A stretch of DNA of 64,000 nt from W-Chloroflexi-9 sp045863195 (GTDB lineage: Bacteria > Chloroflexota > Dehalococcoidia > UBA2979). A model generated the notes under the pieces. It saw only the letters and a program-made list of their open reading frames with translations. It was not told the origin of the DNA and did no database searches. Made by a program: the position numbers and the translations under genes. The first letter of the stretch is position 1, and the number at the start of each line of letters is the position of its first letter. Below, piece after piece: positions 17,124 through 25,281 of this stretch. Location of the stretch: NCBI GenBank assembly GCA_045863195.1, contig BTUI01000004.1:124001-188000 (forward strand), written 5' to 3'.

Positions 17124-17804
17124 TCAGACGTTGACCTGCCGGAAGTTCGGGCTGATCTCCAGCGGCGCTCCCGTGACGGCCTGGATCTCCTCCGCCGTGT
17201 AGCCCGGCGCGTGCTGTTCGAGGATGAACTTGCCGTCGCGGACGGCGACCACGGCGATGTTCGTCACCACCAGCGTCACGCCGGCCGGCGCGGTCACCGG
17301 CAGCGAGCACTTCTGCATGAGGCGCGGCTCGCCGTCGCGGGTGGTGTGCTCCAGCGCGAGGTAGATCTGCTTGGAGCACGCGGCGAGGTCCATAGCCCCG
17401 CCGATGCCGCCGAGGTTGTTCCACTCCTCGTTGGTCGTCTTCCAGTTCGCGAACGAGCCGTCCGGGGCAACCTGGTACGCGCCGAGGCAGGTGACGTCCA
17501 CCATCCCCCGGCGGATCAGGGCGAACGAGTCGGCGTGGTGGACGATCGCCGCGCCCGGGTTCAGGGTCACGGACTGCGTCGCGGAGGCGTTGACGATGTC
17601 CGGATCCTCTTCGCCGGCCCCGGCCAGCCGGCCATAGCCGATCACGCCGTTCTCGGAGGTGAGCACGATCTCCTGTTCCGGGCGCAGGAAGTTGGACACC
17701 CCGGTCGGGATGCCGATGCCGAGGTTGACGATCCACCCGTCGCCCAGGTGCTGGGCAAGGACCGCCGCCATCTGATCACGGTTGAGCGGCTGCTTCTCCG
17801 TCAT
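17124..17804 (-). CDS. 3-oxoacid CoA-transferase subunit B family protein
   Basis: 226 residues. The family signature LGIGIPTGV (about 28-36) and the SENGVIGYG motif (about 50-58), whose Glu forms the covalent glutamyl-CoA intermediate, are present, along with GGxGGAMDLA (about 132-141). Class I CoA-transferases move CoA between an acyl-CoA such as succinyl-CoA and a 3-oxoacid or related acid. The subunit A gene ends three bases upstream, so the two form an A-B operon and a heterodimer. The exact substrate cannot be read from sequence; the neighbouring lipid and CoA genes suggest use of 3-oxoacids or aromatic breakdown products. Confidence 0.9.
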   Translation of the reverse strand: MTEKQPLNRDQMAAVLAQHLGDGWIVNLGIGIPTGVSNFLRPEQEIVLTSENGVIGYGRLAGAGEEDPDIVNASATQSVTLNPGAAIVHHADSFALIRRGMVDVTCLGAYQVAPDGSFANWKTTNEEWNNLGGIGGAMDLAACSKQIYLALEHTTRDGEPRLMQKCSLPVTAPAGVTLVVTNIAVVAVRDGKFILEQHAPGYTAEEIQAVTGAPLEISPNFRQVNV

Positions 17805-17807
17805 GGC

Positions 17808-18584
17808 TTAGTCCTGCCCTTCCGGCACGGGGTCGTGGTAGCGAATCTGCAGGATGGCTTTGGCCGTCGCGCGGTCGACGTGCAGGACGCCGCCTTCCGG
17901 GATCTGGATGAGCCGGTGCACGTAGATGCCGGGAGTATGGATCTGGTCGGGGTCGAGTTCCCCCGCGGGGACGATCGGCTGTTCGACCTCGACGATCGTG
18001 GTCCGCGCGGCCATCGCCATGATCGGGTTGAAGTTCCGCGCGGAGCGCCGGTAGATGAGGTTGCCGGCTGTATCCGCCTTCCACGCCCGGATGAACGCGA
18101 AGTCGGCGAAGATGCCGTGCTCCATGACGTAGGTGCGGCCGTTGAAGTCCCGGTGTTCCTTGCCGATCGCCGTCTCCGTGCCCACGCCAGCCGGCGTGAA
18201 GAACGCCGGGGTGCCGGCGCCGCCGGAGCGGATGCGCTCGGCGAGGGTGCCCTGAGGGGACAGTTCCGCCTCCACGGCACCGCTTCGGATCAGTTCCTCC
18301 GCGGTGCCCGCCCGTGACGGCCGGGTGGATGCGGTGAACGCCGCGATCACCTTCTTCACGCGCCCCGCCATGACCAGGTCGCCCAGGCCTCGGAGTTCCT
18401 CGGACGCCGCCGGGAAGCCGACGCCGTTGGAGATGGTGGTGAGGCCCGTCGCTCCCTGGCGCCAGAGCGCCGCCATGAGGTTGATCGGTGCGCCCGGGCC
18501 GAAGCCGGGGATCATGAGCGAGGCGTTGTCCGGGAAGTCCGCAACGATCTTGTCCATGTCGGTGTAGATCCGGGGTCGTGGCAT
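17808..18584 (-). CDS. CoA-transferase subunit A family protein
   Basis: 258 residues from the ATG at 18584. The SLMIPGFGPGAPINLMAAL segment (about 22-40) is the CoA-transferase family I alpha motif, followed by ISNGVGF and the SPQGTLAERIRSGGAGTPAF region (about 109-128) typical of the alpha subunit. The stop lies three bases before the subunit B start. It binds CoA with subunit B, which carries the catalytic Glu. No strong ribosome site is seen before the start. Confidence 0.9.
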   Translation of the reverse strand: MPRPRIYTDMDKIVADFPDNASLMIPGFGPGAPINLMAALWRQGATGLTTISNGVGFPAASEELRGLGDLVMAGRVKKVIAAFTASTRPSRAGTAEELIRSGAVEAELSPQGTLAERIRSGGAGTPAFFTPAGVGTETAIGKEHRDFNGRTYVMEHGIFADFAFIRAWKADTAGNLIYRRSARNFNPIMAMAARTTIVEVEQPIVPAGELDPDQIHTPGIYVHRLIQIPEGGVLHVDRATAKAILQIRYHDPVPEGQD

Positions 18585-18655
18585 GAGGCCGCCTATCCGT
18601 CCGCGCGACCGGGTCGCGGTCGCGCGTGCGTTATACAACGCCGGAGCCTCCCTGC

Positions 18656-19465
18656 CTACGGGGGCGGCAGGCCCTCTCGCCCGTCGAAGGATGGCCGGCG
18701 GCGGAACCGGATCCACGGGACGCGCGCGCGCCAGAGGCGGAACGCGTGCCACGCGATCAGGACAATCGTCTTCGCCGGGACGATCGGGTCGCGCGCCACC
18801 AGCCGGAGCAGCGCGCCGTCCGAGAACGCGCGGCGCTCGAGGGACATCCGCGCGTACAGCACCTCGCGCTCCTCGCCCTCCACCGGTTCCGTCTCCCGCA
18901 CGGCGATCACGAGGCGTCCCCCCGCCTCCGCGACCGCGAGGTGGTACCGCGCCGCCGCGCCGATGAACGGGGAGACGTACATCCTCTTCTCGGCGCTCGA
19001 CCGGTAGACGGGGGCGCGCTCCTCCGGTGGGAAGTCGTAGACCTCGCGCCCGCCGTGCGTGTTGTGCACCTCCGCGACGACGTGCTGGAGGACGTCCGCA
19101 CGGTCGTGGCAGAGGATGAACGACACCGGGTTGAAGACGTACCCCAGCACGCGCGGATACGTCACCATTGTCAGCCGCCACGCCGCGGCGGGGTACCCCG
19201 CCGCCAGCAGGCGGGCCCGCGCCGACGACGCGAAGTCGAGGCCATCAAGCGTCGCGTGGTCGCGGTCGTCCAGGCGGAGCGGCCGCCACCGGCGTCGCGA
19301 CAGCAGTCGAGAGCGCCGGTCGACCTCCGCGACCTCGTCCAGGTCGAGCGCGAGGTACCAGGCGCGGTGGGTGAAGGCGTACTCGGCGTGGCGGGAGCGC
19401 CGGTGGTGCACCGTGCCGGCGAGGAGTGCCGTGCGAAGTGGGGCGGCTACACGCGTGCGCGTCAC
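18656..19465 (-). CDS. DUF1365 family protein
   Basis: 269 residues whose ATG overlaps the stop of the FAD oxidoreductase (ATGA). Family features are GTVHHRRSRHAEYAFTHRAW at residues 17-36, the LGYVFNPVSFILCHD core (about 106-120) and EVHNTHGGRE. DUF1365 proteins nearly always sit beside a FAD-dependent oxidoreductase and a cyclopropane-fatty-acid-synthase-like methyltransferase, in operons for modified (methylated or furan) fatty acids or light/singlet-oxygen responses. Here the methyltransferase is missing from the surrounding genes. Its biochemical function is not established. Confidence 0.85.
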   Translation of the reverse strand: MTRTRVAAPLRTALLAGTVHHRRSRHAEYAFTHRAWYLALDLDEVAEVDRRSRLLSRRRWRPLRLDDRDHATLDGLDFASSARARLLAAGYPAAAWRLTMVTYPRVLGYVFNPVSFILCHDRADVLQHVVAEVHNTHGGREVYDFPPEERAPVYRSSAEKRMYVSPFIGAAARYHLAVAEAGGRLVIAVRETEPVEGEEREVLYARMSLERRAFSDGALLRLVARDPIVPAKTIVLIAWHAFRLWRARVPWIRFRRRPSFDGREGLPPP

Positions 19466-20763
19466 CAGTCGACCCCCAGCCGTCGCGCCACGCGGATCGC
19501 GGACTGCACGCCATCCTCGTGGAAGCCGTAGCCGAGGTAGGCGCCGGCGAAGTAGGTGTTGCGGCGGCCGTTGCCCGCCTCCAGCCGGCGCTGCGCGGCC
19601 AGCGTTTCCATGGAGAACACGGGGTGGGCGTAATCGAGCTCCGCGATCACCGTCCGAGGGTCAACCCGATCGCCCGGGTTCACGGAGACGCAGTAGTGGG
19701 TGTCGCCCGCCATGCGCTGCAGGCGGTTCAGGTCGTACGTCATCGTCAGGGTCTCGCGCGCGGAGTCGCCGTCCATGTGCTGGTAGTTCCACGCGGCCCG
19801 TGCGGCCTCGCGGCGTGGGAGGAGTCGCGCGTCGGTGTGCAGGACCACATGGTTCGGGGCGTAGCGGATGCCCCCGAGCGCATCGCGCTCGTCGTCGTCC
19901 GCGTCGCCGAGCAGCGCGAGCGCCTGGTCGGAGTGGCACGCCATGACCACCGCGTCGAAGCGTCGCGGCGGGCACCCCTCGATGCTCACGCAGACGCTGC
20001 CATCCTCGCGGCGCACCTCCCGCACGGGCGCGCCGAGGTGGACGGAGCCCTCCGGCAGGCCGGCGAGGATGCGCTGGACGTAGGTGCGCGCGCCGCCCTC
20101 GATCCATCGCCACTCGGGGACGGAGTTCGGCGCCAGCACGCCGTGCTGCTGGAGGAAGCGGAACAGGTAGTTCGCCGGGAAGCGCACGATGTCCGCGGGC
20201 GCGTTCGACCAGGTCGCGGCGGTGAGCGGCACGATGAGCCGGTCGATGAAGTCGCGTCCGAAGCGTCGACGCGCCAGGTACTCGCCGAACGAGATGTCAT
20301 GCATCGTGTCCTGCGCCACCACGCGGCGGGCGTCGCGCTGGAAACGCACCACGTCCAGGATCATCCGCCAGTGGGACGGCCGCAGGAGGTTCCGCGGCCG
20401 GGCGAGGTAGCCCCGCGCCCCGCGGCTGCTGAACTCGAAGTCCTCCGCGTCGTTGCGGACCGAGAAGGACATCTCCGAGGGGCGTGTGGACACCTCGAGT
20501 TCGCGAAGCAGACGCGTGAAGCCGGGGTAGGTGCGCTCGCTGTAGACGATGAAGCCCACATCGAGCGGTACCTCGCGCCCGAGCGCGTCCGTGGTCACGA
20601 CCGTATTGGCGTGCCCGCCAGCCCGAGGTTCGCGTTCGAACACCTCGACATGGTGGTGACGGCTGAGGAGATGCGCGGCCACCAGGCCGCTGACGCCAGC
20701 CCCGATCACGGCGATGCGCCGGGGCGCGCCGCCGGGCAGTGGGGATGCGGAAGCCTCTTCCAA
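19462..20763 (-). CDS. FAD-dependent oxidoreductase (amine oxidase/desaturase-like)
   Basis: 433 residues from a TTG preceded by GGGGG; a more downstream start is possible because the first 14 residues look unstructured. The Rossmann motif IAVIGAGVSGLVAAHLLS (about 17-34) with EREPRAGGHANT binds FAD. LDVGFIVYSERTYPGF (about 67-82) and the C-terminal YFAGAYLGYGFHEDG motif (about 406-420) are typical of the NAD(P)-binding protein family paired with DUF1365. It probably oxidises or dehydrogenates a fatty acyl chain. The DUF1365 partner follows with a 4-base overlap. The gene diverges from the D-threonine-aldolase-like gene across a 124-base promoter region. Confidence 0.88.
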   Translation of the reverse strand: MEEASASPLPGGAPRRIAVIGAGVSGLVAAHLLSRHHHVEVFEREPRAGGHANTVVTTDALGREVPLDVGFIVYSERTYPGFTRLLRELEVSTRPSEMSFSVRNDAEDFEFSSRGARGYLARPRNLLRPSHWRMILDVVRFQRDARRVVAQDTMHDISFGEYLARRRFGRDFIDRLIVPLTAATWSNAPADIVRFPANYLFRFLQQHGVLAPNSVPEWRWIEGGARTYVQRILAGLPEGSVHLGAPVREVRREDGSVCVSIEGCPPRRFDAVVMACHSDQALALLGDADDDERDALGGIRYAPNHVVLHTDARLLPRREAARAAWNYQHMDGDSARETLTMTYDLNRLQRMAGDTHYCVSVNPGDRVDPRTVIAELDYAHPVFSMETLAAQRRLEAGNGRRNTYFAGAYLGYGFHEDGVQSAIRVARRLGVDW

Positions 20764-20887
20764 CGGTGCCCCCGAAGGTCGGACCGCGAAGCGGGATGAC
20801 GGGCGATGCCCGGAGTGCCACTTCGAGTGTATCGACCGCCTCGTTACATCGCTGCGCTACGCTCGACCGGCACCCGGAGGCGCACCG

Positions 20888-21985
20888 ATGACCACTGAGC
20901 CGCTGGTTGGACGGCCCCTGACCGAGGCGGACACGCCCGCGCTGTGGGTCGACCTCGACGCCCTCGACCACAACATCGCGACGATGGCGGGGCGCTGCGC
21001 GGAGGCGGGCGTGGACTGGCGGCCGCACGTGAAGGCGAGCAAGGCACCTGCCCTCGCCCGGGGGTTGGTGGACGGCGGCGCGGTGGGAATCACCTGCGCC
21101 AAGGTCAGCGAAGCCGAAGCGATGGCCGGTGGCGGCATCGTGGACATCCTGATCGCCAACGAGGTCGTCGGCCCGCTCAAGATCGCCCGCCTCGTGGCGC
21201 TGGCCGGCCGGGCGTCCGTCTGCGTCGCCGTGGACGACGAGCGGAACATCGGCGAGATCTCGGCGGCGGCGGTGGCCGCCGGGGTGCGGGTGGACATGCT
21301 CGTGGACATCAACGTGGGTGCGAACCGCTGCGGCGTCACGCCGGAGCGCGCGCTCGACCTCGCACGGCTGGTGATCGACCTCCCCGGCGTCGGCTTTCGC
21401 GGCCTCATGGGGTACGAGGGCCATGTGATGGGGATGCAGCCGGAGGACAAGGAGGCGGAGTCCGCGCGTGCCGCCGACATCCTCCGTCGCGCTCGGGACA
21501 TCCTGGCGGCGGAGGGTATCGAGCCGAGCGTGGTGAGCGGCGGCGGCACCGGCAACTACTGGATCGCGGCGTCCCTCGGGGCGCTCACCGAACTGCAGGC
21601 CGGCGGCGGGGTGCTCATGGACCTCAGTTACCGCGACGGGATGAAGGTGCCCGGCCACCGGCAGGCGCTATTCCTCGATGCGCAGATCGTCTCCACGGCC
21701 GTCCCCGGCCGGGCGATCGCAGACGCCGGCTGGAAGGCCACCGGGATGCACACCGGCCTGCCCGCGGTGGTCTCACACGCCGGCGTGCGGGTGCTGCGCC
21801 TGAACGCGGAGCACACCATCCTCGAACTGACCGAGGGCGCACCGACGCTGGTGCCGGGCGAGCGGATCACGCTCGTCCCGCACTACTCCGACTCGACGGT
21901 GCTGCTGCACCGCCAGATGTACGCGGTGCGCGGTGGCGTGATCGAGGCGGTCTGGCCGATCACGGCCGCGGGGATGCTCCAGTAG
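20888..21985 (+). CDS. D-threonine aldolase/D-serine dehydratase-like PLP enzyme
   Basis: 365 residues; GGAGG lies seven bases before the ATG. TPALWVDLDALDHNIATMA (about 16-34) and RPHVKASKAP (45-54) define the fold-III alanine-racemase-like family, with Lys49 expected to bind PLP. The central VDINVGANRCGV and VSGGGTGNYW motifs bind the cofactor phosphate. PHYSDSTVLLH near residue 335 lies where D-threonine aldolases and D-serine dehydratases place their metal ligands, but it has one more residue than the usual HCD motif, so metal dependence should not be assumed. The likely role is D-3-hydroxyamino-acid breakdown. It is transcribed alone. Confidence 0.85.
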   Translation: MTTEPLVGRPLTEADTPALWVDLDALDHNIATMAGRCAEAGVDWRPHVKASKAPALARGLVDGGAVGITCAKVSEAEAMAGGGIVDILIANEVVGPLKIARLVALAGRASVCVAVDDERNIGEISAAAVAAGVRVDMLVDINVGANRCGVTPERALDLARLVIDLPGVGFRGLMGYEGHVMGMQPEDKEAESARAADILRRARDILAAEGIEPSVVSGGGTGNYWIAASLGALTELQAGGGVLMDLSYRDGMKVPGHRQALFLDAQIVSTAVPGRAIADAGWKATGMHTGLPAVVSHAGVRVLRLNAEHTILELTEGAPTLVPGERITLVPHYSDSTVLLHRQMYAVRGGVIEAVWPITAAGMLQ

Positions 21986-21999
21986 CGGACGCCCGGCGG

Positions 22000-22197
22000 C
22001 TAGGACACCCAGCGGATCGCCTGGCGGGGGCAGAGCCGGATCGCGCGGTCGACCTTCGCGACCAGCGTCTCGGGCACCTCGTCGAGGATGACGTGGCTCA
22101 GATCGTCGTCCCGGTGTTCGAACACCTCGGGCGCGGAGATCTGGCACTTCCCGTGCCCCTCGCACATCTGCTGGTCCACCTCGACCTTGCGCGCCAT
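22000..22197 (-). CDS. [3Fe-4S] ferredoxin, redox partner of the adjacent P450
   Basis: 65 residues. Cys12, Cys18 and Cys56 (CEGHGKC ... LCP) are the three ligands of a single [3Fe-4S] cluster; the fourth cysteine of [4Fe-4S] types is replaced by His15 or Gly. The SAPEVFEHRDDD segment is typical of P450-linked ferredoxins. GAGGAGGG precedes the ATG. The gene starts 19 bases after the P450 stop, so electrons for the P450 presumably come through this protein; no reductase is encoded nearby. Confidence 0.92.
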   Translation of the reverse strand: MARKVEVDQQMCEGHGKCQISAPEVFEHRDDDLSHVILDEVPETLVAKVDRAIRLCPRQAIRWVS

Positions 22198-22216
22198 CGT
22201 CCCTCCTCGCCCGTGG

Positions 22217-23494
22217 CTACGGCGTCAGGCGCACCGGCAGGTGCTTGGTGCCGTTGATGAAGTTGGAGCGCAACCGCTCCGCGGGCCCGTCCACCCGGAT
22301 CGCCGGGAAGCGCCGGAACAGCTCCTCGAACATGATCCGCACCTCCGCCCGCGCGAACCCCGCGCCGAGGCAGAAGTGCTCGCCGATGCCGAACGCCAGG
22401 TGCTCGTTCGGATCGCGCGTGATGTCGAACCGGAACGGGTCCTCGAACACGTCCTCGTCCCGGTTCGCGGAGGGGTACCACATGATGATCTTCTCGCCCG
22501 CGCGGATCGTCTGGCCGCGGATCACGTGGTCCTGCGTCGCCTCGCGCGACATGTGGTGCAGCGGCGACACCCAGCGCAGGATCTCCTCCACCGCGGAGGG
22601 CATGAGCGACGGGTCGGCGAGCAGCCGGTCGCGCTCCTCCGGGTGTTCGTCCAGAACGATCAGGCCGCCCGAGATCGCGTTGCGGGTCGTCTCGTTGCCG
22701 GCCACCACGAGCAGGTTGCAGAACGCGACGATGTCGCCCTCGGTCAGCCGCTCGCCGTCGATCTCCGACTCCACGAGGATGCTGACCAGGTCATCCGTGC
22801 GCGGGTTGCGGCGGCGGTCCTCCAGGATGTCGCGGAAGAACGCGTTCATCCGCCGGTTGCCGTCCGCGGCGGTGAGGGTTGCGCCCTCGAAGGTGCCGAT
22901 CTTGTCCGGCGCCACGCGTGCCTGGTACTCCGGGTCGCCGGAGCCGAGGATCTGGTTCGTGAAGTCGAACATCATCGGCCAGTGTTCTTCGTCGAGGCCC
23001 ATCATCCCGCAGATGACCGCGAGCGGGAGCTGGCTGGAGATCTCCAGGACGAAGTCGCACGTCTCCCGGCCCTGCACGCGGTCCAGGATGATGTTCGTGA
23101 TCTCGCGGATCTTCGGTTCCATCTGGAGCACGGCGCGCGGGGTGAAGCCCTTGTTCACCAGGCGGCGCATCTTCACGTGCCGGGGTGGATCCATCGTGAT
23201 GATGCTGGAGTTGCCGCCGGTCTGACCCTCTGGCGGGTACCGCAGCCCGGAGCCGCCGATCCCCTTCGAGGAGATGAAGATCTCCGGGTGGCGGGACACC
23301 TCCAGGATGTCCTCGTACTTCACGACGGACCAGAAGCCGTTGAACCGCTCCGTGCCGGGGTTCCAGTGCACGGGCGCCTCATGGCGCAGCACGCGGAACG
23401 CCTCGTGCATTTCGTTCGCCTGGAAGAGGCGTCCCTCCGCGAGGTTGATGCCGCCGGGCAGGGCGGACAGGGCTTCGGGTGTGTACGGGGCCAT
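22217..23494 (-). CDS. Cytochrome P450
   Basis: 425 residues with AGGAG at good spacing before the ATG. The oxygen-binding I-helix motif is GNETTRN (about 240-246), the EEILRW ExxR motif follows (about 281-286), and the haem loop FGIGEHFCLG places the ligand at Cys375. Soluble bacterial type without a membrane anchor. HHMSREATQDHVIRGQ and WYPSANRDEDVFEDPF resemble the CYP125/CYP142/CYP124-like groups that hydroxylate sterol side chains or branched fatty acids, so such a substrate is a reasonable but unproven guess. Co-transcribed with the downstream ferredoxin. Confidence 0.94.
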   Translation of the reverse strand: MAPYTPEALSALPGGINLAEGRLFQANEMHEAFRVLRHEAPVHWNPGTERFNGFWSVVKYEDILEVSRHPEIFISSKGIGGSGLRYPPEGQTGGNSSIITMDPPRHVKMRRLVNKGFTPRAVLQMEPKIREITNIILDRVQGRETCDFVLEISSQLPLAVICGMMGLDEEHWPMMFDFTNQILGSGDPEYQARVAPDKIGTFEGATLTAADGNRRMNAFFRDILEDRRRNPRTDDLVSILVESEIDGERLTEGDIVAFCNLLVVAGNETTRNAISGGLIVLDEHPEERDRLLADPSLMPSAVEEILRWVSPLHHMSREATQDHVIRGQTIRAGEKIIMWYPSANRDEDVFEDPFRFDITRDPNEHLAFGIGEHFCLGAGFARAEVRIMFEELFRRFPAIRVDGPAERLRSNFINGTKHLPVRLTP

Positions 23495-23538
23495 GAGGGC
23501 TCCTTTGCGGCGTGCAAGGTCGATGCATCACATACGAG

Positions 23539-23555
23539 ATACCGACAGCCGGTAT
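23539..23555. promoter_or_regulatory. Inverted repeat upstream of the P450 operon
   Basis: A perfect 6-5-6 inverted repeat, ATACCG-N5-CGGTAT, lies 45 bases upstream of the P450 start and 127 bases upstream of the divergent 169-residue protein gene. Position and symmetry suit a dimeric repressor of the TetR type. No regulator gene is adjacent, so the identity of any binding protein is unknown. Confidence 0.4.
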
Positions 23556-23681
23556 GTTACCGGCCCGGTCTAGCCCTTCGGCGCTCCGAATCCGCGCTGC
23601 CCTTCCCCCTTGGCGGTATCATGTATGTAATACAGACGGTGTTGCCGGCCCGTCAGGGTGATCACCGAAGGGGAGGGTGGA

Positions 23682-24191
23682 ATGACCACTGCTTCCAGTG
23701 GGATGGCCGGCGGCACGCAGGCGGCGACGATGTGGTCGGGCCTATCGGGCACGCCCGAGTCTGACCGAGTCGGGCCGATGTGCGACCTCCTGCGTGGCGT
23801 GATGTCGCTGCCGGAGACCGAGCGCACCTCGACGCTGCGCGCGATGGTCCAGGCCGAGTACGCGCTGGACGACGCAGCCCTGCACTCGTTCACGGCGAGC
23901 CGCCTTCGCGCCTGGCTGCGGCTCGCCGCGGAGGACATGGAACTCGCACGCTCGCTCTCGCGGTCGTGGGACCAGGTCTTCGACGGGCTGCCGGCTGCGA
24001 CCGCGATGCGGCGGGCGACCGTAGTGCAGACCGTCGCGCGTTCCGAGATGACCGCAGACGAGGTCGGTGTGCTCTTCGAGTTCATCCCGTCGATCGTGCG
24101 ACAGATCCCGCGCGCGCCGTCCAAACTCGCGCAACCGGTGCCGGAGGCGCCGCCGGAGCGGGACACGCCCTGGTGGAAGTTCTGGGGCTAG
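23682..24191 (+). CDS. Uncharacterised 169-residue helical protein (paralogue of the 35058-35543 product)
   Basis: The ATG at 23682 has GGGAGGG five bases upstream; an in-frame GTG at 23658 is less likely. The protein is helical and soluble, with no signal or membrane segment. The best-marked motifs are RLRAWLRLAAED (74-85), LAR (88-90) and FEFIPSIVR (132-140). It ends in a Pro-rich linker and an aromatic WWKFWG tail. The same motif order and spacing occur in the 161-residue protein downstream of the CIRCE element, so the two are paralogues of a family I cannot name. It stands between the P450 operon (divergent) and the LLM oxidoreductase, probably under its own promoter. Confidence 0.75.
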   Translation: MTTASSGMAGGTQAATMWSGLSGTPESDRVGPMCDLLRGVMSLPETERTSTLRAMVQAEYALDDAALHSFTASRLRAWLRLAAEDMELARSLSRSWDQVFDGLPAATAMRRATVVQTVARSEMTADEVGVLFEFIPSIVRQIPRAPSKLAQPVPEAPPERDTPWWKFWG

Positions 24192-24275
24192 CCCTCACGT
24201 CGCAGGTCCTCCTCCCCCGCTCTCATGGCCGCGGCGTACCATGCGCGCGCCGCGAGGCGGCGTGAGGAGGGCACC

Positions 24276-25271
24276 GTGAGGCTGGGACTGCTGGCGGGCG
24301 CGGGGGACGATTGGCGCGAGGGCATCGAGAAGGTACGCATCGCGGAGGACCTCGGCGTCGAACTGATCTCCACCGGAGAGGCGTGGGGGAAGTCCGCGAT
24401 CCCGTGGCTGGCCGCCGTCGCCCTCAACACCAAGAAGGTGACGATCGGCACGTCCATCCTCAACTCCTTCTCGCGCAGCCCTGCCGCGATCGCGCAGGAC
24501 TTCGCGATGCTGGAGGAGTTGTCGGACGGGCGCATGCTGCTCGGCCTCGGCTCCTCCGGCGCGCAGGTGATCGAGCACTTCCACGGCATCCCGTTCCAGA
24601 AGCCGCTCACGCGCCTGAAGGAGTACGTCGAGATCTTCGACATGCTCATCGCCGGAGAGAAGTTGAACTACGAGGGCGACATCTACCACCTCCAGCGCGG
24701 CTTCCGCCTGGACTACCACCGCCCGAGGACGAAGATCCCGGTCTACATCGCCGCCATCACCCCAAAGTCGATCCGACAGACCGGAGCGATCGCGGACGGC
24801 ATCTTCCCGATCCACTGGCCGAAGCACCTGTTCGAGGCGCTGCGGGGCGACCTCGCAGCCGGCGCGGCGGAGGCGGGGAAGACCGGCAAGACGTTCACGG
24901 TCGCCCCGTACACGCGTGTCGCCGTCCTCGATGGGACGCCGGAGGACGAGGCGCGCTGGCGCGAGGGGCGCCGGCTGCTGCAGTACTACATCAACCGCAT
25001 GGGCGTCTTCTACTGGCAGATGCTGGAGCGCAACGGCTTCGCGGACGTGGTCGCGAAGTCCCGCGCCGCGTGGGCGAACCAGGACGCCGAGGGCTCGATC
25101 AACGCCATCTCGGACGAGATGGTGCGCTCCTGCCAGGTGATCGGCCCGATCGACGAGGTGCGCGAGCAGTTGCGGGAGCGCTCCGCGCTCGGCGCGGACA
25201 TCCAGATGCTGTACATGCCGCCGGGCGACCCGAAGGAGGTCGGCCGCTGGCTGGAGGCGTTGATGAAGTAG
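24276..25271 (+). CDS. LLM-class (F420-dependent type) oxidoreductase
   Basis: 331 residues from the GTG at 24276, which has GAGGAGG five bases upstream. Typical luciferase-like features are KVRIAEDLGVELISTGEAWG, then VTIGTSILNSFSRSPAAIAQ (about 66-85) and LSDGRMLLGLGSSG (about 95-108), followed by IPVYIAAITPKSIRQTG near residue 170. The pattern fits the F420-dependent glucose-6-phosphate dehydrogenase/methylene-H4MPT reductase-like branch more than the FMN monooxygenases, but the cofactor is inferred. It reduces or oxidises an unknown small molecule and is transcribed separately from the glycosyltransferase on the other strand. Confidence 0.88.
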   Translation: MRLGLLAGAGDDWREGIEKVRIAEDLGVELISTGEAWGKSAIPWLAAVALNTKKVTIGTSILNSFSRSPAAIAQDFAMLEELSDGRMLLGLGSSGAQVIEHFHGIPFQKPLTRLKEYVEIFDMLIAGEKLNYEGDIYHLQRGFRLDYHRPRTKIPVYIAAITPKSIRQTGAIADGIFPIHWPKHLFEALRGDLAAGAAEAGKTGKTFTVAPYTRVAVLDGTPEDEARWREGRRLLQYYINRMGVFYWQMLERNGFADVVAKSRAAWANQDAEGSINAISDEMVRSCQVIGPIDEVREQLRERSALGADIQMLYMPPGDPKEVGRWLEALMK

Positions 25272-25281
25272 CGTCTCGGGC

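Noticed and set aside
15142..17736. 864-codon minus-strand frame as a single protein
   Set aside because: The first 243 codons are antisense or frame-shifted relative to the CoA-transferase B gene; GGAGG plus GTG at 17007 defines the real start.
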